Both the position numbers and the translations under genes were made by a program. Positions 33,675 through 43,361 of a stretch of DNA of 64,000 nucleotides are shown here, one piece after another. Position 1 is the stretch's first letter. Each line of letters begins with the position of its first letter. Source of the DNA: Rhodanobacteraceae bacterium (GTDB taxonomy: Bacteria; Pseudomonadota; Gammaproteobacteria; Xanthomonadales; Rhodanobacteraceae); NCBI GenBank assembly GCA_030167125.1, contig CP126531.1, positions 868,001-932,000 of the forward strand, given 5' to 3'. The notes under the pieces were generated by a model, which worked only from the letters and a program-made list of their open reading frames with translations, searched no databases and was not told the origin of the DNA.

Positions 33675-34889
33675 TCACGCCGCGGAAGTGGACGACGGAT
33701 TCGCGGGCTGCTGGAACACCCGCTTCATCACGAAGTCGGCGGTCACCTGTTCGCCGGTCAGCAGCATCGCTGCCAATTCGCCGCCCAGGATTTGCGGCGC
33801 GATCACCACGTCGGGCTGCACCAGCTGCACGCGTCCGAGATGGTGCGCGTCGTTCACCGCGGCGACGGTGCGCGCCTTGCCGGCGAGTTCGCGCACGGCC
33901 AGCACCACGAACGCGTTTTCCGAATCGTCGTCCAGCATCGCCAGTACGGCTTGGGCCTTGTCGGCGCCGGCCTTGCGCAGCACGTCGCCGTCGCTGGGCT
34001 CGCCGATCACGTGGTCGACGTCGTCGGGGATGCCGGCTTCGGGTTCCTGGCGCAGCAGCCGCGTGACCGGATGGCCGCGGCGCGCGAGTTCGCGCCAGGT
34101 GTTGACGGCGAGCGGCGTGTTGCCGATCACGATGAAATGGTTTTCGCGTGGCATGCGTTTGTCCTTGCGGCTGACGATGCGTTGCAGGCTGCGGGTGACC
34201 AGCGGCGCGATCACGGCGGTGAGCGAAGTCGCGAACACCGCGACGCCGAGCACGATGATGGACACCGCGAACAGCTTGGCTTCGGTCGTTTGCGGCGTGA
34301 TGTCGCCGTAGCCTACCGTGCTCATCGTGACCATGGAGTAATACAACGCGGTCACGAGATCGGTGATCTTCGGGTGGAACTCATCGCCCAGGTAGAAGCT
34401 GCCGAACGTGGCATAGACCAGCAGCATCACCACCGAGCTCAGTGCGAACAGCGTGCTCGCGGTGACGCTGGTGCGGTCGAACTGGCGCCATGCGAACGCC
34501 AGCAACGCCAGCATCAGGATGAAATAAGCGATCAGCAGGTGCGCGTGGCTGTGCTGGCCGAAATACATGCTGATCGCGGCGGTCGCGGCCAGCAGCAACG
34601 CCATCAGCCACGCGAGGCGCGAACGGAACAGCAGGCCGATCGCCATGATCAGCATGCCGAGTCCGATCAGGATCGGCGGCAACAGGGCGGGGTGCAGATC
34701 CTGCCCGCCGTTCAGCAGCTGGTCGGCGATGTGCCGCCAATGCCGGCCGAGATCGTCGTGCAGCAACCAGAACCCGCCGAGGCCCAGCAGGATCGCCAGC
34801 GGCACGTGCGGAAACCAGTGGCGGCCGCCGACGCGCTGGTGCAGTTGCTGGACGCGATTGCGCAGGAGCTGGGCCGGGCTGGGCAGCAT
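33675..34889 (-). CDS. kch: Kch-type voltage-gated-like potassium channel with RCK domain
   Basis: A 404-aa potassium channel. Several N-terminal membrane segments (about 25-160) lead to a pore with selectivity filter MSTVGYGDITP. A cytoplasmic TrkA-N/RCK domain follows, starting HFIVIGNTPLAVNTWREL. That loop lacks GxGxxG but parallels the E. coli Kch stretch, so it is normal for this family. ATG 34889 (MLPSPAQLLRNR) is my choice; an in-frame ATG at 34973 would add 28 residues. The ending QQPANPSSTSAA is low complexity. Confidence 0.88.
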   Translation of the reverse strand: MLPSPAQLLRNRVQQLHQRVGGRHWFPHVPLAILLGLGGFWLLHDDLGRHWRHIADQLLNGGQDLHPALLPPILIGLGMLIMAIGLLFRSRLAWLMALLLAATAAISMYFGQHSHAHLLIAYFILMLALLAFAWRQFDRTSVTASTLFALSSVVMLLVYATFGSFYLGDEFHPKITDLVTALYYSMVTMSTVGYGDITPQTTEAKLFAVSIIVLGVAVFATSLTAVIAPLVTRSLQRIVSRKDKRMPRENHFIVIGNTPLAVNTWRELARRGHPVTRLLRQEPEAGIPDDVDHVIGEPSDGDVLRKAGADKAQAVLAMLDDDSENAFVVLAVRELAGKARTVAAVNDAHHLGRVQLVQPDVVIAPQILGGELAAMLLTGEQVTADFVMKRVFQQPANPSSTSAA

Positions 34890-35045
34890 CGTTGCCGTGG
34901 CGGGGAGCGGGCGCTCACCATAGCAAGCCGCCCGCGCGTGTGCCAAATCCGGCGGATCGCCCAGCGCGTTCACGCATGACGAAAGCCACTTTCACGCCGC
35001 GGCGGCTTCGGTGACGATGCGCCATCACCCAGCGGGAGGATCCGA

Positions 35046-35534
35046 ATGAGCGTCCCAACTGCGGCTTTCGAACGCACATCCGCCGCGCGTCATCGGGTGT
35101 TGCTGGCGATCCTCGCGGGCGGATTCATCGCCGGCACCATCGATATCGGCGCCGCGGCGCTGATCAACATGATCGATCCGCGCGTCATCCTGCGTTTCAT
35201 CGCCGGCGGCGTGCTGGGCAAGGCCGCGCTGCAGGGCGGCATGGCCGTCGAATGGCTGGGCCTCATCCTGCAATGGGGCATGTCGCTGGTGATCGCGGCG
35301 ATCTTCGTGTTCGCCGCACTGCGCCTGCGCTGGTTGACCGCGCGGCCGGTGCTCGCCGGCCTGGCTTACGGCGTGGTGGTGTTCGCGGTGATGAACTACG
35401 TGGTGGTGTATTTCTCGGTGTGGCACCGCATCAACCACTTCACGCCCGCATCGTTCGTCGAGAACCTGGCGGCGATGCTGCTGTTCGGATTGATCGTCGC
35501 GTTCTGTGCCCGCGGATTCCTGAAAAGACCGTAG
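35046..35534 (+). CDS. Small integral membrane protein, unknown
   Basis: A 162-aa protein with four hydrophobic stretches (VLLAILAGGFIAGTIDIGAA, LGLILQWGMSLVIAAIFVFA, VLAGLAYGVVVFAVMNYVVV and NLAAMLLFGLIVAFCARGFL). I see no catalytic motif. It resembles small YagU/DUF1440-type inner-membrane proteins in layout only. It has a good Shine-Dalgarno (GGGAGGA) before ATG 35046 and stands alone. Confidence 0.8.
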   Translation: MSVPTAAFERTSAARHRVLLAILAGGFIAGTIDIGAAALINMIDPRVILRFIAGGVLGKAALQGGMAVEWLGLILQWGMSLVIAAIFVFAALRLRWLTARPVLAGLAYGVVVFAVMNYVVVYFSVWHRINHFTPASFVENLAAMLLFGLIVAFCARGFLKRP

Positions 35535-35690
35535 GCAAAGCGATGATCGTGGCTTGGGCACGCCGCGGCAGGCAGGCGTGACGATTGTCCCATGCAAAAT
35601 TCCTTGAAGCGGCGTAAAACGGGTGGTTCCGCCGGTGCGGCCAGCGCGTGGGCGCGGCATGCGGAGCGGCGACCAACCTGAGGGTTTTGC

Positions 35691-37994
35691 ATGAAGCGGA
35701 TCCACGTACGCAAGCTCGGCATCGCCTTGGCGTGCCTTTCGATGACCTGTGCCGCGGGCGCGGCGACGCCGCCGGCATCAGCTTCCGGCGGCATGCTGGG
35801 CTTCACGACGAATGGCGTCACGCAACAGCAGCAACTCGAACAGCGTTTCGATGCGCTGCTGAGCGCCAGCGAGATCCGCGGCTGGTTGGAGCAGATGTCG
35901 TCCGAACCGAATCAGGTCGGTTCGCCGCACGACAAGGCCAACGCCGAATGGATGCTGGCGCAATTCAAGAGTTGGGGCTGGGACGCGCGCATCGAACAAT
36001 TCGACGTGTTGTACCCGACACCGGTCAAGGAATCGGTGGAGCTGGTCGCACCCACCAGCTTCAAGGCCACGCTGCACGAGCCGCCGATCAAGGGCGATCC
36101 GACGTCGTACCTGTCCGGCGCGTTGCCGCCGTACAACGTGTACGGCGCCGACGGCGACGTCACCGGCGATCTGGTATACGTGAACTACGGCATGCCCGAC
36201 GATTACAAGGAACTCGCGCGGCTAGGCGTCAGCGTCAAGGGCAAGATCGTGATCGTGCGTTACGGCGCCGGCTGGCGCGGACTGAAGCCGGAACTCGCTT
36301 ACGAACACGGCGCGATCGGTTGCCTGATCTATTCCGATCCGCGCGACGACGGTTATTTCACTGGCGATCCGTTCCCGAAGGGTCCGACGCGTCCGCCCGA
36401 AGGCGTGCAGCGCGGCTCGGTGGCCAAGATGCAACTTTATCCCGGCGATCCCACCACGCCGGGCTACGGTTCGGTGCCAGGCGCGAAACACTTGGCGCTG
36501 AAAGACGTCAAGACCATCCTCAAGATTCCGGTGCTGCCGATTTCCTACGCCGACGCGACGCCGCTGCTGCAGGCGCTGGGCGGTCCCGATGCGCCGGAAA
36601 ACTGGCGCGGCGCGTTGCCGTTCACCTATCACGTCGGCGCCGGCCCGGCCAAGGTGCACATGGTGGTGAAGTCGGATTGGAGCCTGAAGCCAATCTACGA
36701 CGTGATCGCCAAGCTGCCGGGTTCCAGCGACGCCGACCAATGGGTGCTGCGCGGCAACCATCACGACGGCTGGGTGTTCGGCGCGTTCGATCCGCTGGCC
36801 GGCATGGTCACCGAGCTAGCCGAGGCCAAGGCGCTGGGCACCTTGTACAAGCAGGGCTGGAAGCCCAAGCGCACCATCGTGTACGCGAGTTGGGACGGCG
36901 AGGAACCGGGCCTGCTCGGCTCGACCGAGTGGGCCGAAACGCACGCGAAGGAGTTGCAGCAGAAGGCCGTGATGTACGTGAACTCCGATACCAATGGGCG
37001 CGGCATCCTGTTCGCCGGCGGCAGCCATTCGCTGCAGCACCTCGTCAACCAGGTCGCGGCGGGCGTGACCGATCCGGAAACACAGGCCAGCGTGCAGCAG
37101 CGCCAGCGCGCGTACCTCGACGTGCAGGCCGCGGAGAAGAATGCCAGCCCGACCATGAAGGAGTACGCGAAACTGGCGGGCACGAACGGTGACATTCCGA
37201 TCGCGCCGCTGGGTTCGGGCTCCGACTACAGCGCGTTCCTGGAACACCTCGGCATCGCGACGCTCGATCTCGGCTTCGAAGGCGAGTCCAACCAGGGCGG
37301 CGTGTACCACTCGCGTTACGACGACTTCGATCATTTCGATCGCTTCGGCGATCCGGGTTTCAAGTACGAAGTCGCGCTGGCGAAGGTTGCCGGTCACATC
37401 GTGATGCGCAGCGCCGATGCCGAAGTGCTGCCGATGCGTTTCGGCGACTTCAGCAGCACGCTGGATCGTTATGTCGATGCATTGCACAAGCAGGTCGACA
37501 ACGCGCGCAAGGAAGCCGAAGCGCAGCACAAGCTGCTGGATGCCGGCGCGTACAAGCTGGCGGCCGATCCGCTGCATCCGGTGGCACCGCCGGAGCGCCT
37601 GTCGGACGTGCCGCAGATCGCTTTCGCGCCGCTGGATACCGCGGCAAAGAAGTTGAAGGAAAGCGCGCAAGCCTATGAAAAGGCGTACGACGCGCGGGCG
37701 CAAAAGGGTCTGGACATTCCGGCCGCGCAACTGACTCAGGTCAACCAGTTGATGGCCACGATGGAACAGCGCCTGCTGGATGCGCAGGGCCTTCCGGGGC
37801 GTCCCTGGTTCAAGAACATGGTGCAGGCGCCGGGCGAGTTGACCGGTTATGCGCCCAAGACGATCCCGTCCGTGCACGAAGCGCTGGACGCGCGCGACTG
37901 GAGCCGCGCCGACAAGTACGCGGCGGTCACCGCGAACGTACTGGATGGCTATCGCGCCCAGCTCGACAAGCTGACGGCGTTGTTGCAGAAATAG
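35691..37994 (+). CDS. Secreted M28 peptidase, glutamate carboxypeptidase II-like
   Basis: A 767-aa exported zinc peptidase related to NAALADase/GCPII. The signal peptide covers about residues 1-25. A protease-associated (PA) domain lies at about 130-290 (VNYGMPDDYKELARLGVSVK). The M28 domain has all five ligands: His and Asp in NHHDGWVFGAFDP, Glu pair in SWDGEEPGLLGSTEW, Asp in YVNSDTNG and His in VYHSRYDD. A C-terminal TfR-like dimerisation domain ends the protein. It probably trims acidic dipeptides in the periplasm or outside. Confidence 0.93.
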   Translation: MKRIHVRKLGIALACLSMTCAAGAATPPASASGGMLGFTTNGVTQQQQLEQRFDALLSASEIRGWLEQMSSEPNQVGSPHDKANAEWMLAQFKSWGWDARIEQFDVLYPTPVKESVELVAPTSFKATLHEPPIKGDPTSYLSGALPPYNVYGADGDVTGDLVYVNYGMPDDYKELARLGVSVKGKIVIVRYGAGWRGLKPELAYEHGAIGCLIYSDPRDDGYFTGDPFPKGPTRPPEGVQRGSVAKMQLYPGDPTTPGYGSVPGAKHLALKDVKTILKIPVLPISYADATPLLQALGGPDAPENWRGALPFTYHVGAGPAKVHMVVKSDWSLKPIYDVIAKLPGSSDADQWVLRGNHHDGWVFGAFDPLAGMVTELAEAKALGTLYKQGWKPKRTIVYASWDGEEPGLLGSTEWAETHAKELQQKAVMYVNSDTNGRGILFAGGSHSLQHLVNQVAAGVTDPETQASVQQRQRAYLDVQAAEKNASPTMKEYAKLAGTNGDIPIAPLGSGSDYSAFLEHLGIATLDLGFEGESNQGGVYHSRYDDFDHFDRFGDPGFKYEVALAKVAGHIVMRSADAEVLPMRFGDFSSTLDRYVDALHKQVDNARKEAEAQHKLLDAGAYKLAADPLHPVAPPERLSDVPQIAFAPLDTAAKKLKESAQAYEKAYDARAQKGLDIPAAQLTQVNQLMATMEQRLLDAQGLPGRPWFKNMVQAPGELTGYAPKTIPSVHEALDARDWSRADKYAAVTANVLDGYRAQLDKLTALLQK

Positions 37995-38000
37995 CTCGTC

Positions 38001-38074
38001 TCCCTCTCCCCAAGCGGCTTTATCGCTTGGGGGAGAGGCGGCCGCAGGCCGAGCGCGCAGCGCTGGGTGAGGGG
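38001..38074. repeat. REP-like palindromic element after M28 peptidase gene
   Basis: CTCTCCCCAAGCG pairs with CGCTTGGGGGAGAG across a short loop and is followed by GGCCGAGCGC...GGGTGAGGGGC. This is the layout of the widespread CTCTCCC/GAGGGGC REP-like elements. It begins 7 bp after the stop codon and may protect or end the transcript. Confidence 0.75.
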
Positions 38075-38158
38075 CAGGCGCAGTCCACCGGCACGTCATT
38101 GCACGCGCATTTGCACGAGAGGATGATGGCTCTCTCATCCCGCATCCGAGGTGGCGCC

Positions 38159-38590
38159 ATGCGTTTCCTCAAATGGATTTCGCTGCTGCTGGTCGTCGCA
38201 TTCGCTGCCTGCGCCCAGCAGCCCGCGCGTGAGCCGTCCGCGCATCACGCGCACCAGGCGTTCGACTACGGCAAATACGTGCAGGGCGACGTGCCGTGGT
38301 TCAACTTCATGTCGTTGTACAGCTGGGATTCGAACCAGCTCGGCTACGTGGTGGTCTGGACCAGTCCGGTGCAGGCCTATCGCCTGCAACTGGTGGGGCC
38401 GTGCCTGGGACTCCAGAACGCGACCGGCATGATCGGCCTGACGTCGCACGACGGCCTGGTGAGTTCCAATCGTGACGCGGTGATTGCCGGCGGCGATCGT
38501 TGCCCGATCATGCGCATCCAGCGCCTGGATGCGAAGGCGATCCGGGCGGCTCGCGAAAAGCCGAACGGCTCCGGCGAAACGCAGCACTGA
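38159..38590 (+). CDS. Small lipoprotein of unknown function
   Basis: A 143-aa exported protein. The N terminus MRFLKWISLLLVVAFAACAQ ends in a lipobox-like AFAAC, so Cys18 is probably lipidated. The mature part has two more Cys (GPCLGL and DRCPIMRIQ) that could form a disulfide, and an aromatic-rich stretch WFNFMSLYSWDSNQLG. This layout fits small DUF6491-type lipoproteins, but the family call is tentative. ATG 38159 is chosen because the signal peptide begins there. Confidence 0.8.
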   Translation: MRFLKWISLLLVVAFAACAQQPAREPSAHHAHQAFDYGKYVQGDVPWFNFMSLYSWDSNQLGYVVVWTSPVQAYRLQLVGPCLGLQNATGMIGLTSHDGLVSSNRDAVIAGGDRCPIMRIQRLDAKAIRAAREKPNGSGETQH

Positions 38591-38810
38591 GCCGCAACGT
38601 GCATCTGCGCGGGTGCGCCGCGCAGGGCGGGAGATTGCTGGCTCGCAGCAATCCGGATCTTATCCGGTATTGCGCAAAGGGCGAATATTCCCTTTATCCA
38701 TGCGGCTCGCGTGAGCTATCGCATGATGTGATCCGCCGTTGCTGCGCCGCAAATTGACACCGGTGTCATGGCTCCCCACACTGATGGCCATTCGCGTTGC
38801 GTGGGGTGTC

Positions 38811-39857
38811 ATGGACGCAATGGTCAATCACCGGGGGCGAAACGGGCACGGTTTCGTGCAGCCGTTCCTGGCCGCCGACGTGGGCGGCACGCATGCGCGC
38901 CTGGCATTGGTGCGTGCATCGCCTGCCGATCCGCGCGATCTCGAACTCACCGCCTGCCGCAAGCTCGCCTGCGGCGATTACGCAAGCCTCGTCGACTTGT
39001 TGCGCGCGTTCCTGAAGGCCGAAGCGGCGAGGCCGATCGCGCATTGCGTCCTCGCCTGCGCCGGCCAGGTCATCGGTGACGAAGTCATCCACGACAACCT
39101 CGCATGGCCCATCAACGTGGACGCAGTGCAGGCCGCGTTGGGCTTCGACGAATTGTTCGTGCTGAACGATTTCGAGGCGCTGGGCTACGCGCTGGCCGAC
39201 GCCGAACGCTTGCACGCGCGATTGCTGTGCGGCCCGGATGTCGCCGCGCCGGGCCCGAAGCTGGTGGTGGGGCCGGGCACCGGGCTGGGCGCGGCCGTCT
39301 GTCTTCCGAACGCGGCCGGCTTCGTGATGGCGACCGAAGCGGGCCAGATGGATTTCGCGGCGCAAACGCTGCGCGAGCGCGAGGTGCTCGCGTGCCTTGC
39401 GCCGGACGGCGGCTACGTTCCCTGCGAACGCGTCCTTTCCGGGCCCGGACTCTTGACGTTGTATCGAACCCTGTGCGTCCTGAATGGCGCATCGCCGTGG
39501 CTGGGCACGCCCGAAGCGGTCACCGGCGCGGCGCGGCAACGCACCGACGCGAGTGCGGCGGAAGCGGTGGATTTGTTTTGCGCGGCATTGGGAAGTTTCG
39601 TCGGCAACCTTGCGATGGACTTCATGGCGCGCGGCGGCGTGTACCTCGCGGGCGGCTTTCTTTCCGCGATGTTCGACCTGCTGCAGCGAAGCCAATTCGC
39701 GACGCGCTTCCTGCACGGACGCAGTATCCGGATTTTCCTCGAGCGCGTGCCGGTGCGCGTGATGGAACACGGGCGGCAGGGCGTGCTGGGCGCGGCCCGG
39801 TATTACCTCGGCCGATTCGCGCTCGACCGGATGCCGCGGGAGCGCCTGGCGGAATGA
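38811..39857 (+). CDS. glk: Glucokinase (Glk type)
   Basis: A 348-aa sugar kinase of the bacterial Glk family, which phosphorylates glucose and often glucosamine with ATP. It has the phosphate-1 motif FLAADVGGTHARLAL, the Asn/Asp substrate site LNDFEALGYAL, KLVVGPGTGLGAAV, an EAGQMDF stretch in place of the usual EGGH sugar-binding site, and a C-terminal ATP site YLAGGFLS. ATG 38811 is one of three candidates (38784, 38811, 38820). It opens a plus-strand series with a TonB receptor, permease, GH2 enzyme and LacI regulator, suggesting it phosphorylates the sugar released by that locus. Confidence 0.9.
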   Translation: MDAMVNHRGRNGHGFVQPFLAADVGGTHARLALVRASPADPRDLELTACRKLACGDYASLVDLLRAFLKAEAARPIAHCVLACAGQVIGDEVIHDNLAWPINVDAVQAALGFDELFVLNDFEALGYALADAERLHARLLCGPDVAAPGPKLVVGPGTGLGAAVCLPNAAGFVMATEAGQMDFAAQTLREREVLACLAPDGGYVPCERVLSGPGLLTLYRTLCVLNGASPWLGTPEAVTGAARQRTDASAAEAVDLFCAALGSFVGNLAMDFMARGGVYLAGGFLSAMFDLLQRSQFATRFLHGRSIRIFLERVPVRVMEHGRQGVLGAARYYLGRFALDRMPRERLAE

Positions 39858-39943
39858 GCGACTGAAACACACCTGACGGTAGCGCCGGCGCACGCGAACC
39901 GTGCAGGCGGCGGACCGATCGACAACCAAGTGAGGGAAAGGCC

Positions 39944-42900
39944 ATGCCCATCGTGCACCGCAGAAGTCCGCTTTCCGTTGCCATCTCGGCCGCGTTGTTC
40001 GCGGTGGTCGCGACGTCGGCCGCGGCGGCACCGCAGGCCGCAAGCCAGACCCAGGATCAGGCGGCGACGCAAGCGACGGCCCCGGATCAGCCGCAGGCCA
40101 AAAAGCCCAAGCCGGGCAAGCCATCGGAAAGCGAAAACGCGCAGACCTTGTCGGTGGTCAACGTGGTCGGCGTGCGCGCATCGCAGATGCGCGCGATCCA
40201 GTTGAAGCGCGACGCGCCCGACATCCAGGACAGCATCACCGCGGAGAGCATCGGCCAGTTGCCCGACGTCACCATCACCGACGCGCTGCAACGCGTCACC
40301 GGCGTGCAGATCAACCGCGACTCGGGCGTCGGCACCTCGGTGGACGTGCGCGGCCTGCCGGAGGTCGGCACCATGTTGAACGGCGAGGTGTTCATCACGC
40401 CGGACCAGATCGATTCGCAGCAACCCGACTTCACGATGCTGCCCGCGACGCTGTTCCGCGGCGTGGACGTCATCAAGTCGCCCACCGCCAGCCTCACCGA
40501 CGGCGGCATCAGCGGTTCGCTCGATCTGCACACGTACCGGCCGTGGGATCTGCCGAACGGCTTCACCTACAGCTATTCCGCCGACGGCGAGCGCGGGCAG
40601 ACCACCGACAAGTGGGGACCGGAAGCGAGCGGCCTCATTTCATACAACGCCGGCGGACGCTGGGGCCTGCTGCTGTCCGGCGACTACTCCGACACCACGC
40701 GCGAAAATTCCACCGAAAGCCTGGACCAGTACGGCGTGGTGCTGAATGGCGAGAACGCGATCAGCGCGGGCAGCTACAACGGATTCCTGACGGCGTGGAA
40801 CGGCGGGCCGATCCCTTCGCAGATCGTGCAGAACCCGGATGGCAGCGTCGACGTGAACGGCGACGGCAAATCCAACGGCGTGTTCATGGGCAGCCAGGAC
40901 ATCGGCGTGTACGACACCACCACGCAGCGGCGGCGCAAGTCGGCGAACGCGTCGTTCCAGGCCGACCTCGGCGGCGGCTTCACGCTGACCAGCGATCTTT
41001 TTTACGCACGGCAGGACGAGTACGACCGCAACGTCGGCATCCAGTTCAACTCCACCAACTGGCAGGGCGCGACCTACATACCGTTGCAATCACGCAACAC
41101 CGGCGCGCCGATCTACGGTCAATACGCGACGCCCGACGATCCGCCGTGGCCGAACAGTCAGCTCTACACCACGCAGGTGTACGAAAAGTGGCCCGGCGAC
41201 GTGGAATCGTTTTCGCAGATCATCCAGAAAGGTTCCGTGGCGCGGAACTTCAACGTGCAGGTGGATTTCGACAACGGCGGTCCGTTCACGGGCAGCTTGC
41301 GCGGCATCCGCGACACCGCGCACCAGTTGCGCTTCGAAACCGACCTCAATACCTCCGACTCGGACGGAACGCAGTGGCCCAACCTCACGGTGGATGGCAA
41401 CCCGGTGACATCCGTTCCGCCGGGCACATTCATCTATCCGGGCGGCGACCGCGTGTTCAATCCGAATGGCGTGCCGCCCAACACCATTCCGATCATCGCC
41501 GATTTCCGTAATCGCAACCTGGGCGTCAGCATGCCATCGGGACTCGCTTCCAACTTCGCCAATCCCAATGACTGGTCGTTCAAGACGCTCGAAGAGGACG
41601 GAGCGAATTACGACCGCTCCGTCGGCCTGAGCGCGCTGCGCTTCGACGGGCATTACGACTTCGACAACGGCATCAAGCTGGACTTCGGCGTGCGCAACAG
41701 CATCCGCAGCGCCAGCAACATCGGCTTCGGCTTCGAAACGCCGGTCTATGCGGGCGAGGGCGCCAGCGATCCGAACGGTTGTCCGGTGCGCTATCTCGGC
41801 GCCGACGTGGTCCTGCAAAGCAGCTCCTGCACGGCGGGCAATTCGGAAGGCGCGTTCCGCGCCGGCCCGCTGTCCGCGCAACCGCCGTCGCAACTGCCCG
41901 CGCCGCTTTCGAACAACTGGAAGGAATACACCAACCTTTTGGGCACGGGCATCACGTTCTGGGCGTTCGACCCTTACGGCATGGACAACCCGTTGTCGTT
42001 CGTCCGGTCGATTTATCCCGCGCTGCAACTGCAGGAAGACCCCGGCAATACCTGGTCGGTGTGGATGAAGCAAACCTCGGGTTATCTGCAACTCGATTTC
42101 GGCGGCCATCTCGGCAACATGCCGTACAGCGGCAACGTGGGCGTGCGCGTGATCCGCACCAACCTCGGCATCACCCAGCACCTGACGGGCCTGCCCGGCC
42201 CAAACCTGACGCTGCCCGCAGACGCCGGCACGCAAGTCACCAGGCGCCAATACCAGGACGTGCTGCCGGCGGCGAATTTCGCGCTGGACATCACCGACAA
42301 CCTCAAACTGCGCCTGGCCTATTCGAAGAACATGATGCCGCTGGACCTCAGCACCTGGGGCGGAGGATTGACACTCGGTTATTCGCTGGTGCAAACGCCG
42401 ACCGGACAGTTGTTCCGCGTTTCGCAAGGCAGTTCGACGGGCAACCCCAACCTCAACCCGTGGCGTTCCACCAATTACGGCGCGTCGCTCGAGTACTACA
42501 TCAATCCGACCAGCATGGTCAGCCTCGCGTGGTTCCGCATCAACGTGCAGAGCTTCATCCTGCAAGGCAGCGTCACCAACTGCGATCTTCCGGACGCCGA
42601 TGGCGTGGTGCGCGGGCATTGCGTGGCGATCAGCGAGCCGTTGCAGGGCACCGGCAACAGCATCCATGGCGCCGAGTTCGATTACCGGCAGGGCTTCACC
42701 TTCCTGCCGGGCCTGCTGCGCAACACCGGCGTGGAATTCAACGCCACGTACGCGCCCAGCAATTCGGGACAAACCGATCTCGCGGGCAACAAGATCCCGT
42801 TCCAGGACAATTCGACCAAATCCGGGAACCTGATCCTGTGGTACCAGGACAGCCATTTCCAGGCGCGCGTCGCGTACAACTATCGCTCGAAGCGCGCGGT

Positions 42901-43126
42901 GTCGCAGGACGTCGGCGGCATCACCGGCCTCGAGGCCTACGAAGCGCCGCAGAAATACGTCGACGCGTCGGTGTCGTACAAGTTCTCCAAATACGCGGAA
43001 GTGTTCCTGCAGGGCACCAACCTCAGCAACGAGTACCAGCGGTTCTATCTCACTTGGCCCGACCAGCCTGGCCACTCGACGTTCTCCGAGCGCATGTTCA
43101 TGGCGGGGATTCGCGGGCAGTGGTGA
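39944..43126 (+). CDS. TonB-dependent outer-membrane receptor (carbohydrate type)
   Basis: A 1,060-aa outer-membrane transporter powered by TonB. The signal peptide ends near SAAAAPQAA. A Gln/Lys-rich spacer precedes the TonB box region LSVVNVVGVRAS. The plug has QLPDVTITDALQRVTGVQIN and SVDVRGLPEVGTMLNG. The beta-barrel ends in Trp (GIRGQW). The plug sequence and size are of the Xanthomonas/Caulobacter oligosaccharide class rather than the siderophore class. It lies between glucokinase and a permease/GH2 pair, which points to an oligosaccharide substrate. A VIPAKAG-type repeat follows the stop. Confidence 0.93.
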   Translation: MPIVHRRSPLSVAISAALFAVVATSAAAAPQAASQTQDQAATQATAPDQPQAKKPKPGKPSESENAQTLSVVNVVGVRASQMRAIQLKRDAPDIQDSITAESIGQLPDVTITDALQRVTGVQINRDSGVGTSVDVRGLPEVGTMLNGEVFITPDQIDSQQPDFTMLPATLFRGVDVIKSPTASLTDGGISGSLDLHTYRPWDLPNGFTYSYSADGERGQTTDKWGPEASGLISYNAGGRWGLLLSGDYSDTTRENSTESLDQYGVVLNGENAISAGSYNGFLTAWNGGPIPSQIVQNPDGSVDVNGDGKSNGVFMGSQDIGVYDTTTQRRRKSANASFQADLGGGFTLTSDLFYARQDEYDRNVGIQFNSTNWQGATYIPLQSRNTGAPIYGQYATPDDPPWPNSQLYTTQVYEKWPGDVESFSQIIQKGSVARNFNVQVDFDNGGPFTGSLRGIRDTAHQLRFETDLNTSDSDGTQWPNLTVDGNPVTSVPPGTFIYPGGDRVFNPNGVPPNTIPIIADFRNRNLGVSMPSGLASNFANPNDWSFKTLEEDGANYDRSVGLSALRFDGHYDFDNGIKLDFGVRNSIRSASNIGFGFETPVYAGEGASDPNGCPVRYLGADVVLQSSSCTAGNSEGAFRAGPLSAQPPSQLPAPLSNNWKEYTNLLGTGITFWAFDPYGMDNPLSFVRSIYPALQLQEDPGNTWSVWMKQTSGYLQLDFGGHLGNMPYSGNVGVRVIRTNLGITQHLTGLPGPNLTLPADAGTQVTRRQYQDVLPAANFALDITDNLKLRLAYSKNMMPLDLSTWGGGLTLGYSLVQTPTGQLFRVSQGSSTGNPNLNPWRSTNYGASLEYYINPTSMVSLAWFRINVQSFILQGSVTNCDLPDADGVVRGHCVAISEPLQGTGNSIHGAEFDYRQGFTFLPGLLRNTGVEFNATYAPSNSGQTDLAGNKIPFQDNSTKSGNLILWYQDSHFQARVAYNYRSKRAVSQDVGGITGLEAYEAPQKYVDASVSYKFSKYAEVFLQGTNLSNEYQRFYLTWPDQPGHSTFSERMFMAGIRGQW

Positions 43127-43170
43127 GGGAGGCGGACATGGACGGGCGCATCTGCGCCTTCGCTTTTGCT

Positions 43171-43263
43171 CGTCATCCCGGAATCGCGAAGCGATATCCG
43201 GGATCCAGTGACTTTGTTCTTGATTTTCAAAGGCACTGGATTCCCGCTTTCGCGGGAATGACG
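43171..43263. repeat. VIPAKAG-type dispersed palindromic element, full copy 1
   Basis: Two inverted halves, CGTCATCCCGGAATCGCGA...GGATCCAGTG and CACTGGATTCCCGC...GCGGGAATGACG, are separated by a short AT-rich spacer. Each half is itself a hairpin. It lies between the TonB receptor and the permease. Confidence 0.88.
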
Positions 43264-43361
43264 AAGAAAGGAGTCACACTTCCGTGTCAGGCCTTCCCGA
43301 ACATGCCGCATGATCCGTTCTGACGCTACGTCCCGTCGCATGACCTCCAACCGGAAACGAC

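Noticed and set aside
33675..34889. Possible broken nucleotide-binding loop in the potassium channel RCK domain (GNTPLA instead of GxGxxG)
   Set aside because: The E. coli Kch channel has a similar non-canonical loop, so this is a family trait and not a defect.
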